Source: Flavobacterium panacagri (GTDB lineage Bacteria > Bacteroidota > Bacteroidia > Flavobacteriales > Flavobacteriaceae). Taken from it: a stretch of 64,000 nucleotides of DNA. The translations under genes were made by a program, and so were the position numbers. The notes under the pieces were generated by a model. That model made no database searches, was not told the origin of the DNA, and saw only the letters and a list, made by a program, of their open reading frames with translations. The stretch's first letter is position 1; the number at the start of each line of letters is the position of its first letter. The DNA is taken from NCBI RefSeq assembly GCF_030378165.1, contig NZ_CP119766.1, positions 5,394,001-5,458,000 on the forward strand. The letters are read 5' to 3'. This document shows, piece by piece, positions 56,744 to 64,000 of this stretch.

Positions 56744-58243
56744 ATGAAAACTACAAACTCACTATCGCAATCACACAAGATTTTATTTTTGAACACATTG
56801 GCTTTTACAGTGTGTTTTGCCTGCTGGACTTTAAACGGCGTTTTAGTAACCTTTTTAGTCGATAACGGAATTTTCCACTGGAGCGTTGTTCAGGTTGGAT
56901 GGCTTTTAGGAATTCCTATTTTAACGGGTTCCATTATGCGTCTGCCAATCGGAATCTTGACAGACAAATTTGGCGGAAAATATGTCTTTTCACTTTTACT
57001 GCTTCTAAGTTCAATTCCATTATTCCTCCTTCCCTACGCCGACAGTTTTTTCATGTTTGCTTTACTTAGTTTTTTCTTTGGCATGGTTGGAACTAGTTTT
57101 GCTGTAGGAATTGGCTACACTTCAATATGGTACCCAAAAGAATGGCAGGGACGCGCATTAGGGATTTTCGGAATGGGAAATGCCGGCGCCGCAATTACTA
57201 CTTTTTTAGCTCCTTCTATATTAAATCATTTTTCAATTGACAACCCACAAAACGGTTGGAAAATCCTGCCGGTTATTTACGCTGTTTCTTTGGTTATTAT
57301 TGGAATTGCCTTTTTGATTTTCACTCAAAATAAAAAACCAGAAAACAATACCAAAACTGTTTCTCAAATGCTTGTTCCTTTAAAATCAGCTCGAGTTTGG
57401 CGTTTTGGAGCATATTACTTCTTAGTTTTTGGTTGTTTTGTGGCTTATTCGCAATGGCTTTTACCCAATTTTATGAATGTTTATCAAACTAGTCTTGTTA
57501 TGGGTGGTCTCTTTGCTACCATGTTTAGTCTTCCGTCTGGCGTTATCAGAGCGTTTGGAGGTTATTTATCAGATAAATTTGGCGCCAGAAAAGTGATGTA
57601 TTGGGTTTTGGGATCTTCAGTAATTTTAAGTGCTTTATTGGCAATTCCAAAAATGGAAATTACTACTTCAGGCCCTGGAATATTAGCTTCAAAAAAAGGA
57701 GTTGTAAATGAGATCAACGATAAAATCGTAAAAATTGGAGATAAAGAATATCCAATCGCACAAAAAACAGCAAATACAGTTGCAAATACAATTTTCCCAA
57801 CTACTTCAAGCTGGCAGGATGTTGTGGTAGCTCACAATCAAAATGTTGCAAAAAAAGAATTAATTGCTAAAGGAGTAACCGTTATTAAATTCGATGCCAA
57901 TATGTGGGTTTTTCTTGTCTTAGTAATTCTAATCGGGATCTCTTGGGGAATCGGTAAAGCTGCAGTTTACAAGCATATTCCAGAATACTTCCCTAACGAA
58001 GTAGGTGTTGTAGGCGGCATGGTCGGAATGATTGGCGGATTAGGCGGTTTCTTGGGGCCAATTATCTTTGGATATTTACTAACCGCAACCGGAATTTGGT
58101 CAAGCTCATGGATTTTTATTCTACTATTTTCCACTGGCTGTTTGGTTTGGATGCATTATGTTATTACTAAAAAAATAAGCCAAAAACAGCAAATCAAAAC
58201 TAAAGTAGTCAACGACCCTAAACTTGTGGCCGCTGTAAACTAA
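56744..58243 (+). CDS. narK: Nitrate/nitrite transporter of the major facilitator superfamily
   Basis: A 499-residue inner membrane transporter with about 12 hydrophobic segments. The signature motifs of the nitrate/nitrite porter family are present: GMGNAGAAIT near 140-150 and GIGKAAVYKHIPEYFP near 402-417, plus GGLGGFLGP close to the C-terminus. An 80-residue hydrophilic insertion (about 305-386, GPGILASKKGVVNEIND to KFDAN) interrupts the second half between two membrane segments. It imports nitrate for the NasA and NirBD pathway. It is followed by the porin gene after 78 bp without a terminator, so the two are probably co-transcribed from the operator-containing promoter. Confidence 0.92.
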   Translation: MKTTNSLSQSHKILFLNTLAFTVCFACWTLNGVLVTFLVDNGIFHWSVVQVGWLLGIPILTGSIMRLPIGILTDKFGGKYVFSLLLLLSSIPLFLLPYADSFFMFALLSFFFGMVGTSFAVGIGYTSIWYPKEWQGRALGIFGMGNAGAAITTFLAPSILNHFSIDNPQNGWKILPVIYAVSLVIIGIAFLIFTQNKKPENNTKTVSQMLVPLKSARVWRFGAYYFLVFGCFVAYSQWLLPNFMNVYQTSLVMGGLFATMFSLPSGVIRAFGGYLSDKFGARKVMYWVLGSSVILSALLAIPKMEITTSGPGILASKKGVVNEINDKIVKIGDKEYPIAQKTANTVANTIFPTTSSWQDVVVAHNQNVAKKELIAKGVTVIKFDANMWVFLVLVILIGISWGIGKAAVYKHIPEYFPNEVGVVGGMVGMIGGLGGFLGPIIFGYLLTATGIWSSSWIFILLFSTGCLVWMHYVITKKISQKQQIKTKVVNDPKLVAAVN

Positions 58244-58321
58244 AATTAAAAAATAATTAGATTATTATTAGCAAAGGCCTAATTTTCTTATAAATTTACG
58301 CTGCCAAAAAAATACCACTTT

Positions 58322-59575
58322 ATGAAAAGAATAATTTTTCTCTTGCTTTTAGGAACAACTACCCTAATGAATGCACAGGAACTAGATGTAAATTTACAAG
58401 TCAGGCCTCGTTTTGAATACCGAAATGGATATCGAACCCTTTTACCAGAAGGACAAAAAGGAACTTCTCAAATTTCGCAACGTTCTCGTTTAAATTTCAA
58501 TTACAAACAAGATGAATTAGTTGTTAAATTAACTCTTCAAAATACCAGAACTTGGGGAGATGTACCAACCAATGCGGTGGCTGACAAAAACGGAGTAGCG
58601 GTTTTTGAAGCTTGGGCACAATACAATTTTACTGACAAATGGAGTGCCAGAATGGGACGCCAAGTGCTTTCATACGATAATCAGCGTATTTTAGGAGAAC
58701 AGGACTGGGGACAGCAGGCTCAAAGCCATGATGCCTTTACGGTAACTTATCAGACCGAAAAACAGAAATTGGATTTTGGAGGCGCTTACAACTCTACTGC
58801 CGAAAATACATTTCAAACACCTTATACGGTTGCTAATTACAAAGCTTTAATGTATGCTTGGTATCACAACCAATTCAGTAATGATTTAGGCTTAAGCTTT
58901 TTATTACTTAATACTGGTTATGAATATGCCAATGCTGATACAAAATTATTAGTAGATTATAAACAGACTTTTGGGCCTTATTTGACTTATAAAAACAGTA
59001 AAATAGATGGTAACTTTTGGCTATACGGACAAACTGGAAAAAGTACCGATTTACAAGTCAGCGCCTGGAATGCGGCCGCAAATTTCAATTACAATGTAAC
59101 CGATTCTTTCAAAGCAGGTTTAGGGTATGAATTTTTATCGGGTAAAGCTACCAATGATGGAAGCACTGTAATTAAATCGTTCAATCCAATATTTGGAACC
59201 AACCACGGTTTTAACGGTTTTATGGATTATTTTTATGTTGGAAATCATTTAAACAATGTTGGTTTGCAAGATGCTTTTATCAAATTAAGCTACAATGTAA
59301 ACAAATGGCAGTTTGCTTTAAGCCCACATGCGTTTTTAGCCGCCGCAGATGTGGTTACGCCCCTAAACGAAAAAATGGATTCTTATTTAGGAACTGAGAT
59401 TGATGCTTCTTTTGTTTTCAATTTCAAAAAAGACATTACAGTTACAGGAGGTTATTCGCAGATGTTTGGCTCTAAAACCATGGAATTCATTAAAAATGGA
59501 GACGCTAATCATACCAACAATTGGGCGTGGTTGTCAATATCTGTTAATCCAAGAATTTTTAGCTGGAAAAAATAA
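58322..59575 (+). CDS. Alginate-export-like outer membrane porin
   Basis: A 417-residue protein with a signal peptide (KRIIFLLLLGTTTLMNA cut before QELDV). It is composed of alternating beta-strands with aromatic girdles and begins with VNLQVRPRFEYRNGYRTLL. WSARMGRQVLSYDNQRILG and the C-terminal terminating Trp/Lys pattern fit the alginate export (AlgE/DUF1302-type) barrel family of about 16-18 strands. It likely lets nitrate or small organic anions cross the outer membrane and is part of the narK transcript. A strong terminator at 59,605-59,640 ends the operon. Confidence 0.85.
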   Translation: MKRIIFLLLLGTTTLMNAQELDVNLQVRPRFEYRNGYRTLLPEGQKGTSQISQRSRLNFNYKQDELVVKLTLQNTRTWGDVPTNAVADKNGVAVFEAWAQYNFTDKWSARMGRQVLSYDNQRILGEQDWGQQAQSHDAFTVTYQTEKQKLDFGGAYNSTAENTFQTPYTVANYKALMYAWYHNQFSNDLGLSFLLLNTGYEYANADTKLLVDYKQTFGPYLTYKNSKIDGNFWLYGQTGKSTDLQVSAWNAAANFNYNVTDSFKAGLGYEFLSGKATNDGSTVIKSFNPIFGTNHGFNGFMDYFYVGNHLNNVGLQDAFIKLSYNVNKWQFALSPHAFLAAADVVTPLNEKMDSYLGTEIDASFVFNFKKDITVTGGYSQMFGSKTMEFIKNGDANHTNNWAWLSISVNPRIFSWKK

Positions 59576-59604
59576 TTTTTCTATAAAATTAGCTCATAAA
59601 TTTT

Positions 59605-59640
59605 ACCCTTTTCCTATTTCAGGAAAAGGGTGTTTTTTTT
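59605..59640 (+). terminator. Terminator of the narK-porin operon
   Basis: ACCCTTTTCCT (59,605-59,615) pairs perfectly with AGGAAAAGGGT (59,621-59,631), a 5-nt loop, followed by a T run. Confidence 0.9.
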
Positions 59641-59713
59641 TACCTAAAGAAAACCTATTATATAATATAATTAATTATATTTGAAGCGATTATGAACCCC
59701 CAATTCTATCCTA

Positions 59714-60076
59714 ATGAAACCATTTCTAAAACTTTCAATGCTGACATTTATTGTTACGCAGACAGGCATTGCCCAAAAATACAATGATGCCTTAATCTCT
59801 AAAAACTCAGAAATTAATTTTGCAAAAACGCAAAAAAGAGGAATCAAAAAAAACAACATTGTTTATTATGTTGAAAATGACATGCAAACCATCTCAGCTT
59901 ACAAAAAAAGTAAATTGAAATGGCAGACAAATGTAATTTCAGTTTGTGGAAAACCCAAAAAAGGAGAACCTGAAATTAGATATGTAGGATATAATTCAGA
60001 CAAACTGCTTATCGTTATGGGAAAACATAATTTTGCAGAAATTGATGTAAATAGCGGTGTAACTACACTTGTTTAA
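59714..60076 (+). CDS. Small exported protein of unknown function
   Basis: A 120-residue protein with a signal peptide (PFLKLSMLTFIVTQTGIA, cut near 20). Mature sequence is short and beta-rich (NNIVYYVENDMQTISAYKKSKLKWQTNVISVCG; IRYVGYNSDKLLIVMGK) with one cysteine. I do not recognise the family. It is bounded by terminators on both sides, so it is monocistronic. Confidence 0.6.
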   Translation: MKPFLKLSMLTFIVTQTGIAQKYNDALISKNSEINFAKTQKRGIKKNNIVYYVENDMQTISAYKKSKLKWQTNVISVCGKPKKGEPEIRYVGYNSDKLLIVMGKHNFAEIDVNSGVTTLV

Positions 60077-60112
60077 AAAATAAAGAGATTTTTTTAAATC
60101 TGAAATTTATAG

Positions 60113-60153
60113 AATGCCCTTTTTTTGTTTTTGAGAAAGGGTATTTTTTTATT
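60113..60153 (+). terminator. Terminator after the small exported protein gene
   Basis: AATGCCCTTT pairs with AAAGGGTATT (one G-T pair) and is followed by a run of T. Confidence 0.75.
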
Positions 60154-60197
60154 TTAAAGATAAATTATTATATTTTTTTAATTGGTATATCTTAGTA

Positions 60198-60902
60198 ATG
60201 AAGAAGCTTAAAAGTTTAGTAATTATATCCGTAATTATACTTTTTTCTAGTTGTGAAAAGAAAATAACAGATTTGGAATTTGAGAAAAATGTAATGACCG
60301 AAATTTTTCCAAGTCTAATTGATTCGACTTGTATAGATATAAGATTGTTTACAAATTTCCCGCCAAAATATGGAGAACCAATATATGACAAAACAGGACA
60401 TTATATTGGTGTTGATAGCACTAAAGCTACTAAAGAACAGAAGCAAAAATTATTAGAATGGAAAATCAATACAGAAAAAATCAAGCAAGACACCTCTAAA
60501 ATCATAATAGCATTTGATCCTGTAATAGAATATTCCAGTGAAGATCTAATAGAATATCTTGAAAAACACTTTAAAAATACAAAACCATTTGTCCCAAAAG
60601 AAAAAGTTTATAACGAATATACCCTGGATTTTAAAAACATTAAACTTAATAATAGATTTGAATTAAGGCATGCAAACCAGTTTCCAAAAGAAAGGGGCAA
60701 AATTTGGGAAACTAAATACAACTTCAATTTTTCAGGTGCTGTTTTCTTTAGCAGAATACAATTTGATCAAAATAAAAGTTTTGGAGTTTTAAATGGTGGT
60801 TTTGCTTGTGGAAGACTTTGCGGACAAGGATTTAGAATTTATATTAAAAAAAATAAGAATAAATGGATTATTGATCACATAGAAGAAACTTGGGTTTCAT
60901 AA
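60198..60902 (+). CDS. Putative lipoprotein of unknown function
   Basis: A 234-residue protein with a lipoprotein signal: [15 protein letters not shown] with Cys at about 19. The mature part alternates polar strands and helices ([58 protein letters not shown]). The FRIYIKK-x6-KWIID end resembles small Bacteroidota immunity or storage-type lipoproteins, but I cannot name a family. The last codons overlap the longest reading of the next gene, which I start later, so there is no true overlap. Confidence 0.6.
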   Translation: MKKLKSLVIISVIILFSSCEKKITDLEFEKNVMTEIFPSLIDSTCIDIRLFTNFPPKYGEPIYDKTGHYIGVDSTKATKEQKQKLLEWKINTEKIKQDTSKIIIAFDPVIEYSSEDLIEYLEKHFKNTKPFVPKEKVYNEYTLDFKNIKLNNRFELRHANQFPKERGKIWETKYNFNFSGAVFFSRIQFDQNKSFGVLNGGFACGRLCGQGFRIYIKKNKNKWIIDHIEETWVS

Positions 60903-60934
60903 AAAAATCAATAATTAAATTCAATTTACAAATA

Positions 60935-61558
60935 ATGAACAATTGGACTAAAAGATGGGACGACCGCTATAGCAACAAAGAATTTGCCTACGGCGAAGAA
61001 CCCAACAATTACTTAAAAGAACAACTTGAAAAACTAAATCCAAGCTCTATTCTTTTTCCCGCCGAAGGTGAAGGGCGAAATGCTATTTTCGCATCAAAGT
61101 TAGGCTGGAAAGTTTCCGCTTTTGATATTAGTGAAGAAGGAAGAAATAAAGCTTTAAGACTTGCCGAAGCCAATAATGTTATAATTGATTATCAGGTTGG
61201 CGAATTAGACACTTTAGATTTTCACGAAAATCAGTTTGATGCTATTGCTTTAATTTATGCTCATTTTCCAGCAGAAATTAAATCGGATATTCATCATCAG
61301 CTTAATACTTTATTAAAAAAAGACGGAATTATAATTTTTGAAGCGTTCAGCAAAAAGCACCTAGAATATCTTGCAATAAACGAAAAAGTTGGAGGACCAA
61401 AAGACATTGAATCTCTTTTTTCAATCGAAGAAATCAAAGCCGATTTTCCAAACTACGAAATCATCGAATTAGAAGAAAAAGAAATCGAACTCAACGAAGG
61501 TTTATTCCATAACGGAATTGGTTCTGTGATTCGATTTGTGGGGAGGAAAACAATTTAA
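60935..61558 (+). CDS. SAM-dependent methyltransferase (TehB-like)
   Basis: Start at the ATG at 60,935 (207 residues), because [20 protein letters not shown] begins the domain and upstream codons are low-complexity. SAM-binding motif [19 protein letters not shown] at about 40-58, then [18 protein letters not shown] and [14 protein letters not shown]. These motifs match the TehB/UbiE-like family, sometimes linked to tellurite resistance or to small-molecule methylation. No dedicated substrate gene is adjacent. Confidence 0.85.
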   Translation: MNNWTKRWDDRYSNKEFAYGEEPNNYLKEQLEKLNPSSILFPAEGEGRNAIFASKLGWKVSAFDISEEGRNKALRLAEANNVIIDYQVGELDTLDFHENQFDAIALIYAHFPAEIKSDIHHQLNTLLKKDGIIIFEAFSKKHLEYLAINEKVGGPKDIESLFSIEEIKADFPNYEIIELEEKEIELNEGLFHNGIGSVIRFVGRKTI

Positions 61559-61570
61559 TCAATAAAAAAT

Positions 61571-62083
61571 ATGTTTCGCAAAATAATATTTATTCTTCTT
61601 TTTATAGATATACAGTCTTTTGCACAAGAAAATCATAGACTTACCTACAAAGATTTATATGCTAAAGATGATCTTGTCTATATGATGAGTAATGACTCTC
61701 TTTTTTCAGGTTCCATAGAACACCACAGATGGACTAACGACGTATTGTTATCAAAAGATGATTTCAAAAATGGCTATATAATACTTTCAACGAACTATTA
61801 CAATAAAAGTAAAAAAGGAATTCCTTATATAAAAACGTATTATTATGAACAGCTATATTTTAAAAAGAAAAAAGAAGATAAATTAGATTTTGACGGAAAC
61901 ATATATACTAGCACTTATTTTGATGAAAATGAAAACAAAATACTCGTAGAAAATTATTCTAACGGAAAAGTTATTTATAGTTGTGAATACAAAGATGGAA
62001 AGAAGAATGGAAAAGAATCTTGTTTTTCAAAAGAAGGAACGCCAATGATTTTTTATTATCAAAATGGAAAGAAGATTAAGTAA
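61571..62083 (+). CDS. Small exported protein with MORN-like repeat
   Basis: A 170-residue protein with a signal peptide (RKIIFILLFIDIQSFA). Toward the C-terminus, YSCEYKDGKKNGKESCFSKE followed by PMIFYYQNGKKIK matches the short MORN repeats (G-x-x-x-x-Y-x-x-G-x-x-x-G) common in Bacteroidota exported proteins. Earlier sequence is not recognised. It follows the methyltransferase by 12 bp and may be co-transcribed with it. Confidence 0.65.
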   Translation: MFRKIIFILLFIDIQSFAQENHRLTYKDLYAKDDLVYMMSNDSLFSGSIEHHRWTNDVLLSKDDFKNGYIILSTNYYNKSKKGIPYIKTYYYEQLYFKKKKEDKLDFDGNIYTSTYFDENENKILVENYSNGKVIYSCEYKDGKKNGKESCFSKEGTPMIFYYQNGKKIK

Positions 62084-62124
62084 CCTTTAGAGAATATCTA
62101 ATCATTTAAAATATTTCTTTTTTT

Positions 62125-62670
62125 ATGCTTAAAAAATCATTAAAAATATTCTTTGGATTACTCATCATTTTAATGCTTATGATTGCTTTGTTGCTAAGTG
62201 ACTTTAATCCCATTTATAAAAACGAAGAATTTGTACTTATTACCAAAGAAGTACAAAAAGCTCAAAAAGAAGATTTACATTCTTTTATTTCCATCTACAA
62301 CAAAATATACAAAAAGATAGAAGAACCAAACTGTCCATGCCAAAATACAGCAAATAAAATCACGAATATCCACTATACATCATTAACAAAAAGAGCACTT
62401 TATTGGCTAAAGATTGAGAAAGAATTTAGTCATGATGAATGTCTAAAATTTGTCTTAGTGCATTATGATTTTGGGTATCGAAAAATTGGAATAAAAACTG
62501 CCTCAAAATTTTTCTTTAACAAAAGTATTGAAGAGCTTAATGAAAGAGAAAAAATAACACTAATTGCAATGCTTAAAAATTCTGGTTTATACAATCCCAT
62601 TCGAAATAAAAAAGGTGTAAAAAATCGAGTTGATCTACTTGAAAGAATTTCGCACAATCAAAACAAGTAA
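62125..62670 (+). CDS. Degenerate GT51 transglycosylase-like membrane protein
   Basis: A 181-residue protein with one N-terminal membrane segment (IFFGLLIILMLMIALLL). The C-terminal half (about 95-181) aligns with the second part of a GT51 peptidoglycan transglycosylase: SLTKRALYWLKIEKEFSHDE, FGYRKIGIKTASKFFFNKS, NEREKITLIAMLKNSGLYNP and RVDLLERI. The first part of the fold, including the catalytic glutamate (EDxxF) and the GGSTITQQ donor-binding motif, is missing. It is therefore likely inactive as an enzyme, either a pseudo-enzyme with a regulatory role or an evolutionary remnant. The reading frame is intact. Confidence 0.65.
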   Translation: MLKKSLKIFFGLLIILMLMIALLLSDFNPIYKNEEFVLITKEVQKAQKEDLHSFISIYNKIYKKIEEPNCPCQNTANKITNIHYTSLTKRALYWLKIEKEFSHDECLKFVLVHYDFGYRKIGIKTASKFFFNKSIEELNEREKITLIAMLKNSGLYNPIRNKKGVKNRVDLLERISHNQNK

Positions 62671-62733
62671 TATTACGTATTACTACTTAAAAAAACTTTG
62701 CACCTTTGTTCCTTTGTAACTTTGCATCTTAAA

Positions 62734-63438
62734 TTAAAAATATTTATGCTCCATAATTTCAGCTCGCAAGGCTGAAACCTCCAAAATACCAATTCGTTTT
62801 CCAACAGTCTGAATCAAAACTTCTTTTTTAAGGCTTGAAATTATGCGAATAGCTTGTTCTTCTGTAGTTCCCGCAAAATCAGCAATTTCTTTTCTCGAAA
62901 GATCAATATCAATTAAACCATTTGTCTGTCCAAATTTGCGGTGAATATAAAGCAGTAAATCGATTACACGCTCGCGAACATTCATATGGGCAATTTTCCT
63001 AATATTATTTTCGCTTTTATTTAATTCTTCAGCATAAAACAACATCAAGGCGTATGTAAATTCTGGAATGTGTTGTAAAATATCCATCATAGTTTCGTTG
63101 CTAAAATTGCACAAAGTTGTATCTTCTAAGGCATAAGCACCAATTAAGTATTTTTTGCTTGTTCCAAATCCGCGGAAACCTACAATGTCGCCGTTTTTTG
63201 TCAGACGAACGATTTGTTCGCGACCGTTTATTCCTGTTTTTACGGTCTTCGCTTTTCCTTTGCAAATAAAATAAAGTCCTTGCAAAGATGCTCCTTCCAC
63301 AATAAATGGATCCGATTTTTTGCATATTACATGCTGTTTCTTAGCAACATAATCTGTCATCTGCTCTAAATGCAGGTGTTTCTTGATAAAACAATTTTCA
63401 TTGGCGCAAGAATAACAAAGGGTTTGTTCTTCTTTCAT
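62734..63438 (-). CDS. Crp/Fnr-family regulator with N-terminal cysteine cluster
   Basis: A 234-residue regulator. Cyclic-nucleotide-binding-like beta barrel about 40-150 and a C-terminal winged helix with recognition region DLSRKEIADFAGTTEEQAIRII (about 180-201). The N-terminus holds Cys8, Cys11 and Cys16 (CYSCANENC), with Cys39 nearby. This C-x2-C-x4-C plus one arrangement resembles the oxygen-sensing [4Fe-4S] site of FNR. It is divergent from nasA, and the 176-bp shared region contains the periodic operator and possible promoters for both. It probably regulates the nitrate genes in response to oxygen, nitric oxide or redox state. Confidence 0.85.
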   Translation of the reverse strand: MKEEQTLCYSCANENCFIKKHLHLEQMTDYVAKKQHVICKKSDPFIVEGASLQGLYFICKGKAKTVKTGINGREQIVRLTKNGDIVGFRGFGTSKKYLIGAYALEDTTLCNFSNETMMDILQHIPEFTYALMLFYAEELNKSENNIRKIAHMNVRERVIDLLLYIHRKFGQTNGLIDIDLSRKEIADFAGTTEEQAIRIISSLKKEVLIQTVGKRIGILEVSALRAEIMEHKYF

Positions 63439-63494
63439 GAGTCCTAATTTTTATCGGATTAAAAACTAATTTGTTGTTGCTCATTTTATTGCAT

Positions 63495-63502
63495 CAAAAA
63501 TA
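63495..63502 (-). promoter_or_regulatory. Candidate -7 element of the crp gene
   Basis: On the minus strand TATTTTTG matches TAnnTTTG. A transcription start about six bases downstream would place the centre of the 63,522-63,537 palindrome at roughly -41, the class II activator position. Confidence 0.5.
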
Positions 63503-63521
63503 AAAAAATAAATTTAAAAAA

Positions 63522-63547
63522 TACGTATTTATACGTAAAAATACGTA
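63522..63547. promoter_or_regulatory. Periodic operator between crp and nasA
   Basis: TACGTA half-sites start at 63,522, 63,532 and 63,542, exactly 10 bp apart, giving two overlapping 16-bp palindromes (TACGTA-TTTA-TACGTA and TACGTA-AAAA-TACGTA). A further TACGTG lies at 63,556. TATTTTTG at 63,546-63,553 could be the nasA -7 element. Confidence 0.7.
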
Positions 63548-63614
63548 TTTTTGTATACGTGATTTATTCCGTACAAAATAAATTCGATAATTAAGTATCT
63601 AAAAAAGTACGCTA

Positions 63615-64000
63615 ATGCAAAACCAAAAAATCAAAACTACCTGTTCGTATTGTGGCGTTGGCTGTGGTATCATTGTGACCAAGGATACCAAAAACGGCGT
63701 GATGGTAGAAGGTGACAAAGATCATCCGGTAAACAAAGGAATGTTATGTTCTAAAGGAATGAATTTGCATTACGTAGCCAACGATACTTCTGACCGAATT
63801 TTATATCCTGAAATGCGTGGCAGCAAAACGTATCCGCTGGAACGCGTAAGCTGGGACACTGCCTTAGATCGCGTTGCTGCTGTTTTTTCTTCTATTATAA
63901 AAAAACACGGACCGGACAGCGTTGGTTTTTATATTTCAGGACAATGTTTAACAGAGGAATATTATCTGGTTAACAAACTTGTAAAAGGCTTTCTAAAAAC
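63615..64000 (+). CDS. nasA: Assimilatory nitrate reductase catalytic subunit (5' part)
   Basis: The first 128 residues are present; the gene continues beyond the window. The N-terminal [4Fe-4S] motif is complete: Cys10, Cys13, Cys17 and Cys45 (CSYCGVGCG ... GMLC), followed by RILYPEMRGSKTYPLERVSWD and HGPDSVGFYISGQCLTEEYYL typical of the molybdopterin oxidoreductase NasA/NapA group. It reduces nitrate to nitrite for the NirBD enzyme. The start codon is the ATG at 63,615, downstream of the periodic operator shared with the Crp/Fnr gene. Confidence 0.92.
   Translation, partial: MQNQKIKTTCSYCGVGCGIIVTKDTKNGVMVEGDKDHPVNKGMLCSKGMNLHYVANDTSDRILYPEMRGSKTYPLERVSWDTALDRVAAVFSSIIKKHGPDSVGFYISGQCLTEEYYLVNKLVKGFLK

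Overview
The window is AT-rich (roughly one third G+C by eye) and reads as a chromosomal segment of a Flavobacterium-like member of the Bacteroidota. The evidence is the TTG-N19/20-TAnnTTTG promoters, a type IX secretion sorting domain, an UpxY-type NusG paralog, an rRNA operon of order 16S-Ile-Ala-23S-5S, and many intergenic hairpin repeats. All names below come from reading motifs and family resemblance; no database search was possible.

Layout. 1-5,840 (minus strand): end of an exopolysaccharide/O-antigen locus with a flippase-like membrane protein (cut by the window edge), UDP-glucose dehydrogenase, the GDP-fucose route (gmd, fcl, manC) and a small cytidylyltransferase. A lone UpxY-type antiterminator (6,466-6,933, plus) is divergent from it. 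7,022-7,531: two small paralogous XRE regulators. 8,102-11,556 (minus): three exported proteins, one a large beta-helix protein and one with a type IX sorting domain. 12,471-22,660 (plus): a compact hybrid NRPS-PKS cluster (A-PCP-KS-AT-ACP, then C-A-PCP-TE, then a phosphopantetheinyl transferase). 22,866-28,489 (minus): a complete rRNA operon with three tandem promoters and a terminator.

29,160-36,878 (minus): a probable anti-phage island. A TerB-N/TerB-C protein, a BREX-type ATPase and an Lhr-like helicase are translationally overlapped, as in the three-gene Shango system. They are preceded by a TerB-like/BRCT protein and followed by a superfamily 1 helicase that has lost its ATPase core, and a small P-loop protein. 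A Ser-Pro-Arg tRNA operon (37,322-37,698) closes the island.

37,819-48,493: metabolic and regulatory genes (thiolase, NlpC/P60 hydrolase, AraC regulator with divergent aldo/keto reductase, quinone-reductase-like flavoprotein, monooxygenase-like proteins, methyltransferase with divergent LysR regulator, DUF2130 protein), separated by long perfect palindromes.

48,896-64,000: a nitrate assimilation region with a NarX-like kinase, DUF4202 protein, nirD, nirB, a NarL-type regulator, narK, an outer membrane porin, an FNR-like regulator and the start of nasA, interrupted by small exported proteins and a methyltransferase. Three promoters here (nirB, narK, crp/nasA) share half-sites of the form TAmGTA/TACkTA repeated every 10 bp, a candidate operator for the regulon.

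Most noteworthy: the extended Shango-like operon, the small NRPS-PKS with two glycine-like adenylation codes, the periodic nitrate operator, and the several families of intergenic palindromes, one of which encodes the last codons of a LysR protein.
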